Assembly: GCA_030549495.1 (NCBI GenBank)
Contig: JAUIRK010000970.1
Coordinates: 124,001-188,000, forward strand
Direction of reading: 5' to 3'
From: Nectonema munidae
Taxonomy: Eukaryota; Nematomorpha; Nectonematoida; Nectonematidae
Length of the DNA stretch: 64,000 bases
Part shown: in pieces, positions 1-11,862 of the stretch
How positions within the stretch are numbered: position 1 is the stretch's first letter
Layout of the letters: each line of letters starts with the position of its first letter
Made by a program: the position numbers and the translations under genes
The notes under the pieces: generated by a model
What the model saw: the letters and a program-made list of their open reading frames with translations, nothing else
The model's database searches: none
Told to the model about the DNA's origin: nothing

Positions 1-1090
1 TTTTAAAATATTCTATTGAATAATTGAAGTATAGTCATATTTTATTTGGATTAGAAAAATACAATTTTTTTTTATTTAGAAAAAAGATTTATAAAAATAA
101 TCTGAAATATAAAAAGAAGGTGGAGCAAACCAATTAGATTCTTGTCACATCAAAAAAAAATTTGTAATTATTGTAATTTTATTTTTTAATTTAATTTTCT
201 AAATATTACACCACTTTAGAATTTAGATAGATTCCAGATTTTAAAACAAAAAAAAATATTTATATTTTTATGAACCATCGCGCTATGCCTTTTAATAATA
301 TGTTCCTTAAAGACCAAACGTCCTCCTTTTTGAAGCCTTGTCCTCCTTTGAAATCTGCCTTCCTTTTGTCCTCCTTTTTGATAAAATCATATTTTTTCCT
401 CAAAATTATAATTTTTTTTTCTGTTCTAAATTTTCAATAGCTGCCAACGTTGCAAGATTATTTTTCTCCATCTATTTTAAAAGTGCCCCAAAATTTATTT
501 GTTTTATATTTGGAAAGTATACTTTTAAATTTTACAAAGAGAAGTTTTTACATAAAATAATAATATTTTTTATCAATTTTGAAAGTCTTTTCATAATCTT
601 CACTTATTTTTAAGTTGAAAAAAGTTTTCAAGTTTATATTCTTTTTCTTTCTGATAAAAGTGCCCTAATATTCAAAAAATGGCGAATTATTTTCTTTTCT
701 TTACTTTTAAAATTTTTAATAGTAGCAAAATAATGCTAATTATTTGTTTCTCAAGTATTACATTTTCTGTTTTTTACTTTAAACATTCTAGGCTAGATTT
801 ACAACTTAACCATTATTTCAAAAACTAAATTTTTTTAAAAAGGTAAATATCTTTTTAGATTTGTGGATGAAAAAAAAAAGTAAAAGAGAGTGTATTATTT
901 GGTATTTCATCATTACAACTGAACAAGTTATTATAAATGAATTAAATAAGGTTTGATTTCTCTAACTTTTTTTGTTTTGTTTAATCCTTAATAATTTCCA
1001 ATTTCACCGTAATAATAGCTTTTGTGTACTTCTAATGTAAAAGTAATGATTCATAATTTATTCATCCCTAGACAATTTTGTTAATATCTT
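1..1090. other. AT-rich flank without a supportable gene
   Basis: Nothing recognisable on either strand. The only structure is a short cluster in which GTCCTCCTTT recurs three times between about 320 and 380. The open frame across 338-613 is low-complexity, rich in F, K and I, and does not look coding. Confidence 0.6.
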
Positions 1091-1099
1091 TTCTAATAA

Positions 1100-1768
1100 A
1101 AAATGCTTCTTAGTCCTGGGCAGTTTCAGATGCCACAAGAAAGTAAAATTTCTGCAACAGCTGAAAGACATCAAGACCACACCTGCTATTATCCCAGGAG
1201 GTCTTATCTCTGTCCTGTAGCCACTGGATGTCTCCGTTAACCGTCCTTTCAAGGAGAGGATGAGGAAGAAATGGACTGAGTGGATGGCTTCTGGAAACCA
1301 AGCAAAGACCCCCACTGGACGACTGAAGAGGGTTGATCTACTAACCATCTGTACTTGGATTGTGGAGCCCTGGAAGGACATCTCTGCATCTTGTATAACA
1401 AATGGGTTTTTGAAGTGTGGGATTTCAAACAAACTTAATGGGACAGAATAGTTTTTATGGGAGGACAGATGATGGGAGTGTTGAAGAGGAAGATGAGGAA
1501 GTTGAACTTTATTATGACTCTACTGATGCAGTTACCCAAAGGAGTATGACAACATCTTTCGTTCTAGTTCAGATGAAAGGACTTTGATGAATTTTAAATT
1601 TAATAAACTATTGACATTGCTTTGTATATATTTATGTATGATTGTGGATTGAATATATTGAATATTGACAATTTGGTAAAAAAAACGTTATTTCTTATAT
1701 TTGTCTATAGGCCGCACCCGTAAATTTATCGAAAATTCTCAGTAAAAAAGTGAGGCTTATAGACAATG
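1100..1768 (+). pseudogene. Pogo/Tigger-like DNA transposon, transposase C-terminal remnant
   Basis: The frame from about 1113 to 1451 reads as the end of a Tigger-type DDE transposase. It contains IIPGGLISVL, PLDVSVNRPFK, RKKWTEWM, a W-rich stretch and CGISNKLNGTE, all hallmarks of the pogo/Tigger catalytic C-terminus (established family knowledge). An in-frame TAG (1218-1220) sits where the family has the Q of LQPLDV, so the copy is dead. A decayed acidic tail follows (codons for EEEDEEVELYYDS near 1485-1520). The stretch 1705-1768, with GTCTATAGGCCGCACCC and the GAGGCTTATAGAC that mirrors part of it, is probably the 3' terminal repeat. The DNA-binding N-terminus and the first catalytic residues are missing. 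Confidence 0.8.
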
Positions 1769-2137
1769 TAATATAATTAGATGAAATTAAGCAAATAAGT
1801 TTGACAATTGAATATTATATATATAGTTTTATTATCTCAGTGTTTTTGCCAGTCCACCTATTTTGTTCATTATTTATAATAAAAATATTGATTAATACCT
1901 ACATTTAATGTCTAAAAGTAACTATTATAATATTCTATTTTAATTTAAATAATTAAATTTAAACTTTTCATAAAAGAATACATTTGTAATTAATATAATG
2001 TAAAAGCTATAAGAAAACGTGTGCAATACGGAAAACAAAATGGGAGTTTAATATATCGTGTAAAATTTTCACAAGATTTCGATTCGAATGCAACATAGAG
2101 GCAATTTAAATACAATCATAATAATTAGATTACAGTA
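1769..2137. repeat. AT-rich flank, left part of a repeat interrupted by the 4.1-kb element
   Basis: No gene. The last ~100 bases (gattcgaatgcaac ... attagattacagta) resemble 6960-7050, and the sequence resuming at 6266 resembles what follows there. The 4.1-kb element therefore seems to have landed inside a repeat whose second, uninterrupted copy lies at about 6940-7110. Confidence 0.4.
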
Positions 2138-2269
2138 TTAACCCTATTAGTGCTGGGCAAAATTTGTCCGCTCAAGTGCTGGGGGCGGGGGGGGGGGGCG
2201 TAAAGTGCCCCCTATTTTTCTCAGATATTAATAAGTTTTTATAAATATTTTTAATGTTACATATATATT

Positions 2270-3680
2270 TCAACTATGCTGAATTCAGTGGTGATGTCCA
2301 TTTTTTATCAAACCTGTCAAAAAATTAATTTATATTTGACAGCTTATCTCAAAAAGGAACTTTTTATTTAAATAATTATATAAAGTTTTTTACGCATGTA
2401 TACCCATTTTCAAATATGCTGAATTCAGTGGTGATATTCATTTTTTTATGAAAATCAATCATATCTGTCAAAAAATTGATCTAAATGTGACAGCTCATCT
2501 CAAAAAGGAACTTTTTATCTAAATAAGTATATAAAGTTTTTTACAAATGTATACCCATTTTCAAATATGCTGAATTCAGTGGTGATATTCATTTTTTATG
2601 AAAATCAATCAAACCTGTCACAAAATTGATCTAAATGTGACATCTCATCTCAAAAAGAAACTTTTTATCTAAATAAGTATATAAAGTTTTTTACACATGT
2701 ATACCCATTTTCAAATATGCTGAATTCAGTGGTGATATTCATTTTTTTTTATGAAAATTAATCAAACCTGTCAAAAAATTGATCTAAATGTGACAGCTCA
2801 TCTCAAAAAGAAACTTTTTATCTAAATGAGTATATAAAGTTTTTTACACATGTATACCCATTTTCAAATATGCTGAATTCAGTGGTGATATTCATTTTTT
2901 TTATGAAAATTAATCAAACCTGTCAAAAAATTGATCTAAATGTGAGGGCTCATCTCAAAAAGGAACTTTTTATCTAAATAAGTATATAAAGTTTTTTGCA
3001 CATGTATACCCATTTTCAAATATGCTGAATTCATTTTTTATGAAAATCATTCAAATCTGTCAAAAAAGTGATTTACATATGACAGCTCATCTCAAAAAAG
3101 AAACTTTTTATCTAAATAATTATATAATGTTTTTTACACATATACACCCATTTTCAAGCATGCTGAATTCAGCGGTGATATTCATTTTTTTTATAAAAAT
3201 CAATTAAAGTTATCAAAGCATTGATTTATATATGACAGCTCATCTTAAAAAGAAACTTTTTATCTAAGTAATATAAAGTTTTTTACACATATTTACCCAT
3301 TTTTAAACATGCGTAACTCAGTGGTGATATTCATTTTTTTTTATAAAAATCAATCAAAACTGTCAAAAAATTGATTTATCCCAAAAAGAAAGGATCAGGC
3401 AGGGTTTTTTAAATTAGAGAATTACGTTTAATAGAAAGTGTTGGGAGATTATGAAGTTTACCGTGTATGGCATTTTACACACATATACCCATTTTGAAGT
3501 AGGCTGTGTTTACTGGTTATATTCCTTTTTTTTTATAAATATTAGTCAAACCTGACAAAATAATTTAGATATGACAGCCCATGTCAAAATTAAAATGTTA
3601 ATTCTTTTAAAGTTTTTATACATTTCAAGTATGCAGAATTTAATGGTGATGTTCATTTTTTTATGAAATCAATAAAACCT
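2270..3680. repeat. Left tandem array of the 4.1-kb element, ~150-bp unit
   Basis: The landmark GCTGAATTCAGTGGTGAT recurs at about 2278, 2418, 2569, 2719, 2872, 3024 (truncated) and 3162, with degenerate copies near 3313, 3500 and 3630, giving a spacing of 138-153 bp. Each unit also carries AACCTGTCAAAAAATTGAT and CTCATCTCAAAAAGGAAC. Copies in the middle are most alike and those at the right edge most diverged, as expected for unequal exchange. The short open frame at 3022-3207 is a by-product of the repeat. Confidence 0.85.
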
Positions 3681-4479
3681 GTCAAAAAATCGATTAAACC
3701 TGTAAATCAATGTCAAATATATAAACATAAGAATAACTTCTACTTGCAGTATTTCTCTGGTAATTATTTTCTTAATTTATTTAATAAACCAACTTTAGGT
3801 GTTTAATTCACTCAAAATATTTCATTCTAAAGTAACTTATGTAACTCGATAGGACCTCCATCTTTTTGGCTACAAATTCGTTATCGGCTCGTAGTCTCTA
3901 CGTCATATTATAATTTACAGTATGTAATTTTGGTATTCATTTTATGATGATCCTTTCTTGGTAGCTCTTTTTTCATTAGAAATTTATATTCTTCAATGTG
4001 TGTTCGAAAATTTTTTTAAAATGATAAAAAACTTTTTTCCTCTCAAAGCATTCTGATTAAAGAATCTTCTTGATGATCTTAGACTTTTTTATCATTATCG
4101 TGTATTTTATTATCAGGCCTGAATATTTGTCAACCAATCTCATTTCAAAGGTTTTTTTCTGATGAATCATTCGGGATGTTGATTTTACAATTACAAAACG
4201 TTGTCAACGTTCTTCATCTAGAAAATGATCTCTTTGACACAAAAGGAAAAAGATGGACAAATTCAATTTAAATTAAAAATATCTTGATAGTGACTAAATT
4301 CTCACATATTGGCATCTGTGCCATTTTTGATAAATCTGATCTATTCTAAATTTTCATATTTCCCACCCATCTTAGCTAAATGTTAACTGTAATCCTAGAT
4401 GATAAGCTATAGATTTAAATATTTTTCATTTGTAAAAGAGGAACTTCTTTTTTACAGTCAAAATCTTTTTTGAAGACAG

Positions 4480-5870
4480 TATCTAGAAGTAAGCCGCAAA
4501 TCTGATTCAAGCTTTCAGATATTTTAAAACCATAAATGCCAAACCTGAGTCCAAAAATGAAACCAGCATCTTCTATTTGGCATATAAACAGATATTTTAT
4601 TAAAATTTTAAAAATATTTCTGTAGACATTAGACGTAAATCGAAAATTTGATTGACACTTTCAGACATTTAAAACCTCTAAATGCAAAAAATGATTTCAG
4701 AAATAAAAATTATCATGGTCGAATTGGTATAAAAACATATATTTCATGTAAAATTAGAGAGAATATTTTGGGATATAGTTTTCAGACATAAACCACAAAT
4801 TTGATTGACACTAGCAGTAAAACCTCTAAATGCGAAAACTGTGTTCAGAAATGAAATCATCATGATCTATTTGCTATAAAAACAAATTTTAGAACTAAAC
4901 GCAAATTTAATTGATACTTATAGGTATTTTCAAATTCAAACTGCAAAAATTGAGTCCATAAATGAAACTAGCATGGTTGATTTGGTATAAAAACATATAT
5001 TTAATTGTAAAATTTGAATGAATGTTTTTGGAGAGAATTTTTAAAAGTAAACCGCAAATTTGATTAACACTTATAGGTATTTTTACATCCTAAACGTAAA
5101 AAATGAGTCCAGAAATGAAACCAGCATGGCCGATTTATTATAACACATATATTTCATTGTAAAATTTGAATGAATGTTTTTGGAGATAATTTTTAGAAGT
5201 AAACCGCAAATTAGATTAATACTTATAGGTATTTTCAAATCCTAAATGTAAAAAATGAGTTCAAAAATGAAAACAGCATGATTGATTTGGTATAAAACTA
5301 ATATTTCATGTAAAATTGAGATAATATTTTTGGAGATAGCTTTTAGAAGTAAACCGCAAATTTTGACTGATATTTTAAAACCTCTAAATGTGAAAAATGA
5401 GTTCATAAATGAAAACAGCATGGTTGATTTGGTATAAAACATATATTTCATTGTAAAATTTGAATGAATGTTTTTGGAGACAATTTTTAGAAGTAAACCG
5501 CAAATTTGATTAACCCTTATAGGTATTTTCACATCCTAAACGTAAAAAATGAGTCCAGAAATGAAACCAGCATGGCCGATTAAATTTGAATGAATGTTTT
5601 TGGAGATAATTTTTAGAAGTAAACCGCAAATTTGATTAACACTTATAGGTATTTCCAGATCCTAAACGTAAAAAATTAGTCCAGAAATAAAACCATCATG
5701 GGCGATTTAGTATAACACATATATTTTATGTAAAATTTGAAGGAATGTTTTTGGAGACAATTTGATTAATACTTATAGGTATTTTCAAATACTAAATGTA
5801 AAAAATGAGTCCAGAAATGAAAACAGCATGACCGATTTAGTATAAAAACATATTTTATGTAAAATTTGAA
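4480..5870. repeat. Right tandem array of the 4.1-kb element, ~145-bp unit unrelated to the left array
   Basis: The landmark TTTTAGAAGTAAACCGCAAA recurs near 5040, 5197, 5342, 5486 and 5616, with older copies from about 4480 on. It is followed in each unit by ACTTATAGGTATTTTC and GAGTCCAGAAATGAAACCA. The same units, reverse-complemented, reappear at about 14990-15540, which links that stretch to this element. The minus-strand open frame 5242-5532 is repeat-derived. Confidence 0.8.
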
Positions 5871-6265
5871 GGTATATTTTATTAGATATATTTTTGATCA
5901 ATCAAAATTTTGATTGACATTTTCTAAAAAGTAGCCATGATTATTGAAAAAATTAAATATATAAAGTGTTATGCGTTCCAAACTGTATATAATTATAAAT
6001 TATGAGGGTATTATATAATATAGATCATTCCTAAGTTATAAGTTTAAGTACAGATAATGTCAAAATTTTGCTGAAAAATTTTAATTTTTGATTTTGATTG
6101 ACAGTTTTGGGCATGAAGGGGTCATTCAACTACCATGAAAATGGTTTCAAAAGATGCAGCTAGCGATTTTAGGAAAAGTCACAAAATTTGAAGGGATATG
6201 ATTCAGCCAATTTTCTACAATTAATTTTTTAAAACGCCCCCCCCCCCCAGCACTAATAGGGTTAA

Positions 6266-7268
6266 GCCCTGCCAATATTCCAGGAACATTATAAAACAAT
6301 CATAAGTATGCAAATCGTGTTCAATACAAACACTAAATATCACATTCACTCCCACTCAAGAAATAGTAACAATGAGTAGTCCCAGTACCCGAAGAAGAGC
6401 GTCTTTCAAAAGTAAGCATACACTCATTGGGAGCGTCATTATTAGCGGTGCAAAAAGTTAGCGGATTGCATGAAGGAATTGGATAAAACATCTTGATAAG
6501 CGTTTAGGGACGATGCATCTAATACGACAGAATTGCAAACAATGTCATTGTAGCGTTACTACTGTTGCATCTTGCATGATATCACGTAGTATGCTCTAAG
6601 CATTTCCGTGTTTAAGCAAAAATTATTCTAACTCAAATCAAGTGTATAAAAGTCATTAAGCATTTGGTAGCGGTTTAAGAAAATGCAATCCTGGCACGAA
6701 AAGACAAAAGGAAATCAACTATATTTGTCGTTGAATGTGGAAATGTAGCAGTAACCTGATGAAGATCCTGAAATTGCCCCTTTAAAGTCATTAGAAAAAC
6801 ATTCAAATGGAACTGTAGTTTGAACCAAAAAAATAAAATAAATCAAGATTTTATTTTTGTAAAATAGAACATCTATGCTTGCTAGCGTTTATTAAACAAA
6901 AATCATACTATTCAAGAAAACAACATGTACGTTTAGTATACAGTGTATTTGTATAGTATAGAAGAGATGTGAATTCGATTGCAATATACAATATAAATGA
7001 AATTAATCATATTATATATAGAACATAGAATCATTCATAATTAGAATACAGTAGCAAGTTCGGAAATTCGGTCTGATACAATCATGTAATATAATTGTGT
7101 TCAATACAAACATGCAAATAATCTACCTATTTTTCAGTAATTACCATTTAAAAATAAGGTATGTCTAAGAATATTTCATGTTTTAAATTAAAATGATTTA
7201 TATATCAATAGACAATTAAATTATAATTTTATAATATTTTTTAATTAAATATAAAATTTTTTAATTTC
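6266..7268. other. Non-coding stretch with a possible uninterrupted copy of the element's insertion site
   Basis: No intact gene. Between 6370 and 6830 the text is less AT-rich and has the broken look of an old transposon (a start such as MSSPSTRRRASFKSK at 6372 faintly recalls a pogo N-terminus), but the match is too weak to call. Around 6940-7110 lies a relative of the sequence flanking the 4.1-kb element, sharing GTGTTCAATACAAAC and ATAATTAGAATACAGTA-like segments. Confidence 0.4.
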
Positions 7269-7271
7269 TTT

Positions 7272-8320
7272 TTGTTCCATAAATGGGGCACTTTTAAAAC
7301 AGACCCACGACCATGTCCTGAAATTAAATCTCAAACTCCAACAACCTCTCAAATTATCTCTAACCTGTTTGACGACTTCATTTCTCACGCATCACTATCC
7401 GCTGAAGACAGCATTAAATTCTACAAACTAAAATCTGACACCCTTTTAAACATTGCCTCAAACTTAGAAATTAAACTTATGAGTCTCCCTAATACACACA
7501 ATTCCAATAATACCACGTATGCTTTAATTGCTGCTACCCAACCAATGATCATTACTAACTAACCCATCTACTTCTCGTATACCCAACTTACTCCCTAAAC
7601 CACGAAAAAGTTAGAACCAAAACTCTCAAACCAAATAATCCCTAAGCAATCAACTAAATCCCGCACCGAAATTATAGATTTTAAATAATACATAATCAAA
7701 AAAATGGAACATAAATTAAACCCTTTCACCATAAAAAATACCAGAAGCTCTAACGAAGGAACTCTCTATTTTCAATTCTCCTCAACCGCTGAAAAAGAAA
7801 CTGGTGTTTCTAAATTGAACAAAAACGGTGTCACTACCAACGATATTCCACCGACATACCCAACTTTTCTACTTCCAAGTATCCCTAAAGAAATACCCCT
7901 AGACTCTCTATCCCAACTACTTTACGAAAGTAACCCCCCTATTAAATCCTTAGGCACTCTTGAATCTTTAAAAAAAAATAGGAAAAGAGGGTATCTATTC
8001 TTACACCATCTCCTTTCGCCTTATTAACTCGATAATAGCCAAATTCATAATGGAAAACCCTAAACTTATAGTAGAAAACTTCTAAAATACTAAAACCCAT
8101 ATTACATCAATGTGAAACCTGCCTCAAATTTAACCACACAACCTTACACTGCAAATCAAACTCTCCCCACTGCGCCTCTTGTATCTTCAAAGAAAACCCT
8201 GTATGTCTAAAATGCTCTAATTGCAAACAACAACATTCAGCCCTCTCCCACGCATGCCCCTTTCGACTACAACACCTTACTAACCTAAATGAAAACCTAC
8301 TCAAAACCTTTATATGTTAA
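7272..8320 (+). pseudogene. LINE ORF1 (gag-like, zinc knuckle), broken
   Basis: Readable pieces at 7272-7562, 7704-8027 and 8100-8320. The last piece carries CETCLKFNHTTLHC (C-x2-C-x4-H-x4-C, near 8112-8153), then CASCIFKENPVC and SHACP, the nucleic-acid-binding knuckles typical of ORF1 in Jockey/R1/I-group LINEs. The upstream pieces are serine- and proline-rich and have no recognised domain. The frame is interrupted at least twice. Its stop (TAA 8318-8320) overlaps the ORF2 start in the string ATGTTAA, an arrangement used by related LINEs for coupled stop-restart translation. Confidence 0.75.
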
Positions 8321-11300
8321 ATATTCTCCACATAAATTTAAACCATTCCAAAACAGCTTGGTCGAACCTCCTCAACATCCTACATTCTAACTCTTTTGAT
8401 ATTATATCCATAAACGAGCCCTACACAAAAAACTCTTCTTTCCCTTCAATTCCTCCAAATTACACTGTACTACAAACACCTACATTAACTCTTTATTCAG
8501 CCTGTATCATCATAAAATCATATATACACTTTTCTTTCATTCATCAACACTCGACTCAAGAATACATATTTGTACTAATATTTAGCGAAAACTCACCCCT
8601 TATTTTCTGTTCACTCTACTCTGCTCCTTCCAATACACATGCCATTCCCTTAAACTTTTCTCACGATCTTAAACCACTCAAAACGTATCACCTATTTACC
8701 TCAAAAATCATTACATAATCACCAGCACAGATTGCAATTCCCGTTCTTTCCTGTGGGACTACAAAGAAAATACACGCGGCGCGCAACTCCTCTCCTTCCT
8801 AGCCTCACACAATCTTTACATAGTTGATACATTTAAAGACCCCACTTTTATGAAATTTACTAACAACAAAACCGCGTCCTCCCATGTTTACCTGACCATA
8901 GCCTCAAAAAACATATTAAAATTCATTACAAATTGGAACATCTCAAACACAACATCTGCTTCCGACCATCTTTTTATAACTTATCAAGTTAATATAAAAC
9001 CTTTCACAAGACTATCAAATCAAAATACACCTAAAACTCGGTGGACCACCTTCCTAAATCAATTAAAGTCACAACTATTCCCCACATAAATTCTCCCGTT
9101 GATCTTGACTCTGCAGCCCTTACTCTCAACAACACAATTAAACTCTCCATCACACTATCCACCCCACCCAAACCATATTTACGCAGAAAACACACATACT
9201 TCTGGACTCCCTTTCTCACCTCGCTTAAAAAATCCCTAAAACATTCTCTTAAAACACTTCGTAAAAACCATAGCCCTAACAACATCGAACACTACTTCAA
9301 TATAAAAATAGATATATGGGAGAAATAAATTCTGCAAAAAGAGAATCTTGGAAAAAATTCTGACCTCGTCTCTTAAAAATCCATGGAAGGTGATTAATTC
9401 CGTCCGCAAAAATCGCAAAGCTTCTCAACTCAATCCACTTCTACCGCACACAATTTCCGACGACCCATTAATCAACCCATCCTTTCTTTCAACGCGTTTC
9501 CCTCAGGATTCTCATACATCCGATAACATAGTAAACCACTCTATACGCAAACATGTCTCCTCCTTCTCATCCCTAAACTCATCCCAAACTTTTCCTCCAG
9601 TAAATCTAGCGGAATTGGCCTCAGCTATAAATAGCCTAAATCATAAATCATCTCCAAGCCTTGATCTTATATATAACCACAAAACATATCATAAAATCTT
9701 TCCCTTTTCCTTTTTCCCATCTATCTGGAAAATAGGTAAACTTATTTTACTTCCTAAACCCAACAAAGACTTAGGCCTCATAACCAACTGGTGACCAATC
9801 ACCATCCTTTCTACTTTAGGAAAAATCTTAGAAAAAATTCTACGCAAAAGGTTTCTCTTTCACATGACCACATCTAACAAAAATTAGTCCCTTCCAATTT
9901 GCATACCACCCACACAAAAGTCCAGAATCCGCTCTATATAGACGCTCCTCGTACCTCGAAACAAAGCTATCTTCTAAATTAACATCCTCCGCCCTCTTTC
10001 TAGACATCAACAACGCCTTCAATTCAGCATGGCATCCTGCTATCATTTTCAACATGATCCGACTAAAATACCCCAATTATCTCATAAAATTCATTCAAAA
10101 TTACCTTTCAAATCGGTGCCTTATATTCAAACACAATTCTCTAGTTGCCATTCATTTCCTCTCACTATCCACGCCACAAGGTGGGTGCCTCTCCGATATC
10201 CTCTGGATTATACTTATAAACCCCCTATTAGATATATTAGCTAACAATTCAGCCTTCTTTTCAGAATGATCTAACCTTCATCTTTACCTCAAATTCTCAA
10301 AAAGAAAACACATCAACTCTCTCTTTAACAGGCTAACTTTTGCAGCCGATTCATTAAAAGTAAAATTTAACGCAACAAAATCAACTCTACACTTCACTCG
10401 AACACATTCCCCTCACCTCCCATTATTAACATGGAGCGATATCCTCATCCAACCATCGTCCTCCATAAAATATTTAGGGTTCACCTTTCAATCAAACTTC
10501 AAAGGGTCATCCCACTTCAAAAACCTATACCACAAACTATCTTCAACTCTTTTCTCTCTTAGTAAAATTATATCTTATAAATGGGGTCTAAGTATTCAAC
10601 ACTCATCTTTTATATACAAATCAACTACGCTTGAGTATGGCATTCTTTCATGGGGCCTATCATTAGACTACCCCTTATCACTCACTTATCTAAATAAAAT
10701 CCACCGCCTTTGACTCATCACAATGACCAGGGCCTACAAAACCTCCCCTACTAGAATCTTAGAATTCTTCACAAACTGCCTTCCTCATCTCAAACAAACT
10801 GTTACCAATCTATTTCCATAACGCTTAAATTACTCCCACTCAAACTTACTACAAATCCTTACTCCAACAATTTTCGTCTTCTCCCAACAACATTCTCATC
10901 CAACCCAAAATCAATCCACTACCTTTATTTCACCCTTCCTCACCATTACCTTTCTCTCTTCACAACTGTTTCATCAAATCCATCGCTAAACTTCTAATTA
11001 CAACCCGCTCCAACTTTAGCTCAATTTCATTAAGAATATTCCTGGATAGCTTAAAAACCGCAAACAAATCTTCCTATGCTTTTGCACTCTTCAAAGGCTC
11101 TTCTCCTTACCCTGTTTACTCAAAAACGTCTGCCATTGATCCCTCTCTTCCAATATATAGTGGTGAATGCTAAGCCCTTCTACATGCTTGCGATTACATA
11201 AGCCAAAATAAGTTTTTCTTTAGACATTACAACACACTACACTTCTTTACAGACTCACAAAACATCATCAAAGACCTAAGCCTCAAACACAACATCCCAT

Positions 11301-11760
11301 TCTTAACTTATCAAATTACTTCACCCTCCATTTTCTTCCAACATGTAAACAATCCAAACCAAATTCTTGACATTTGGTCAAAAATGAAATTCTTCCCATC
11401 ACGACCGCTAATCAGATGGCTATCCGGTCACTGCCCCTGCAACTCCTATCTCTACCGCATCAAAAAATCACCAAGAAATCTATGTAGATTCAACTGCAAT
11501 CAACAAGAAACACCTCATTATCTACTTTCCTGCTGCCACTACAACCACGCAAGAACTTCATTTCTTTCACTATCCGTCAAAACTCTCAATCGCCCACCAT
11601 CTAATTTTTATGAACTACTTTCTTAACAAACACCCACCGACTACCTTTGCTCAATCAATCATCCTTCAACTACCACCTCAAAAATCCAACTTTCTACACT
11701 TCAAACTCCCTCAACAACTAACCAATTTCTCCAAAGTCCCTCATTCCTAATCAATTCAGA
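8314..11760 (+). pseudogene. LINE ORF2 (endonuclease, reverse transcriptase, RNase H), broken
   Basis: The ATG at 8314 opens an APE-type endonuclease (LHINLNHSKTAWSNLL, then SINEPY with the catalytic E). Reverse-transcriptase landmarks follow: ILLPKPNKD near 9745, FLDINNAFNSAWHP near 10000-10035 and STPQGGCLSDILW near 10165-10205. The usual YADD box cannot be read. RNase H is indicated by an E...ALLHACDYI segment and LHFFTDSQN near 11245-11270. At 11490-11560 CNCNQQETPHYLL-like text with SCCHYNHAR gives the C-terminal zinc motif. Stops and frame changes occur throughout, so no product is expected. Confidence 0.8.
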
Positions 11761-11862
11761 AGCCAAATCAAACACTTCTTTCGAACTTTAACTTTATACC
11801 CTTTCAAGTATATGGAGAAGTCCGATAGTGCTTAGATATTTCTTCCTACCTACCTACCTACT

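Larger units (their letters stand above)
2138..6265. mobile_element. 4.1-kb non-autonomous TTAA-flanked transposon (piggyBac-like) with two satellite arrays
   Basis: The element runs from 2142 to 6261 and is flanked by TTAA at 2138-2141 and 6262-6265. Its ends are perfect inverted repeats, CCCTATTAGTGCTGGG, followed on both sides by a long G-run (2181-2198) or C-run (6237-6248). A TTAA target duplication with CCC...GGG ends is the signature of the piggyBac superfamily. Inside are a left tandem array (about 2270-3680), a unique centre (about 3700-4480) and a different right tandem array (about 4480-5870). There is no transposase frame, so it must be moved in trans. Pieces at 14958-17730 and 39290-40480 are relatives. 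Class assignment rests on target site and ends only. Confidence 0.75.
7272..11862 (+). mobile_element. Decayed non-LTR retrotransposon of the R1/LOA/I type, with RNase H
   Basis: Almost a whole LINE in the plus orientation: ORF1 with zinc knuckles (to 8320), ORF2 with endonuclease, reverse transcriptase, RNase H and a C-terminal cysteine-histidine motif (8314 to about 11760), and a short 3' tail of CCTA/CTAC repeats at 11842-11861. Many stops and frameshifts show that it is dead. The coding strand is strikingly rich in C and A and poor in G over its whole length, unlike anything else in the window. Family placement follows from the RNase H plus the C-terminal motif. R1 proper usually lacks RNase H, so LOA or I are better guesses. 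Confidence 0.85.

Noticed and set aside
338-613. 91-codon plus-strand open frame
   Set aside because: Low-complexity F/K/I-rich translation in AT-rich DNA, no motif and no splice context.
3022-3207. Open frame in the left tandem array
   Set aside because: It is one repeat unit read through; neighbouring units do not keep the frame.
5242-5532. 96-codon minus-strand frame with an internal protein repeat
   Set aside because: The protein repeat simply mirrors the DNA tandem array.
6372-6830. Faint similarity to a pogo-type N-terminus
   Set aside because: Only a handful of residues agree and all frames are broken; not enough to name.
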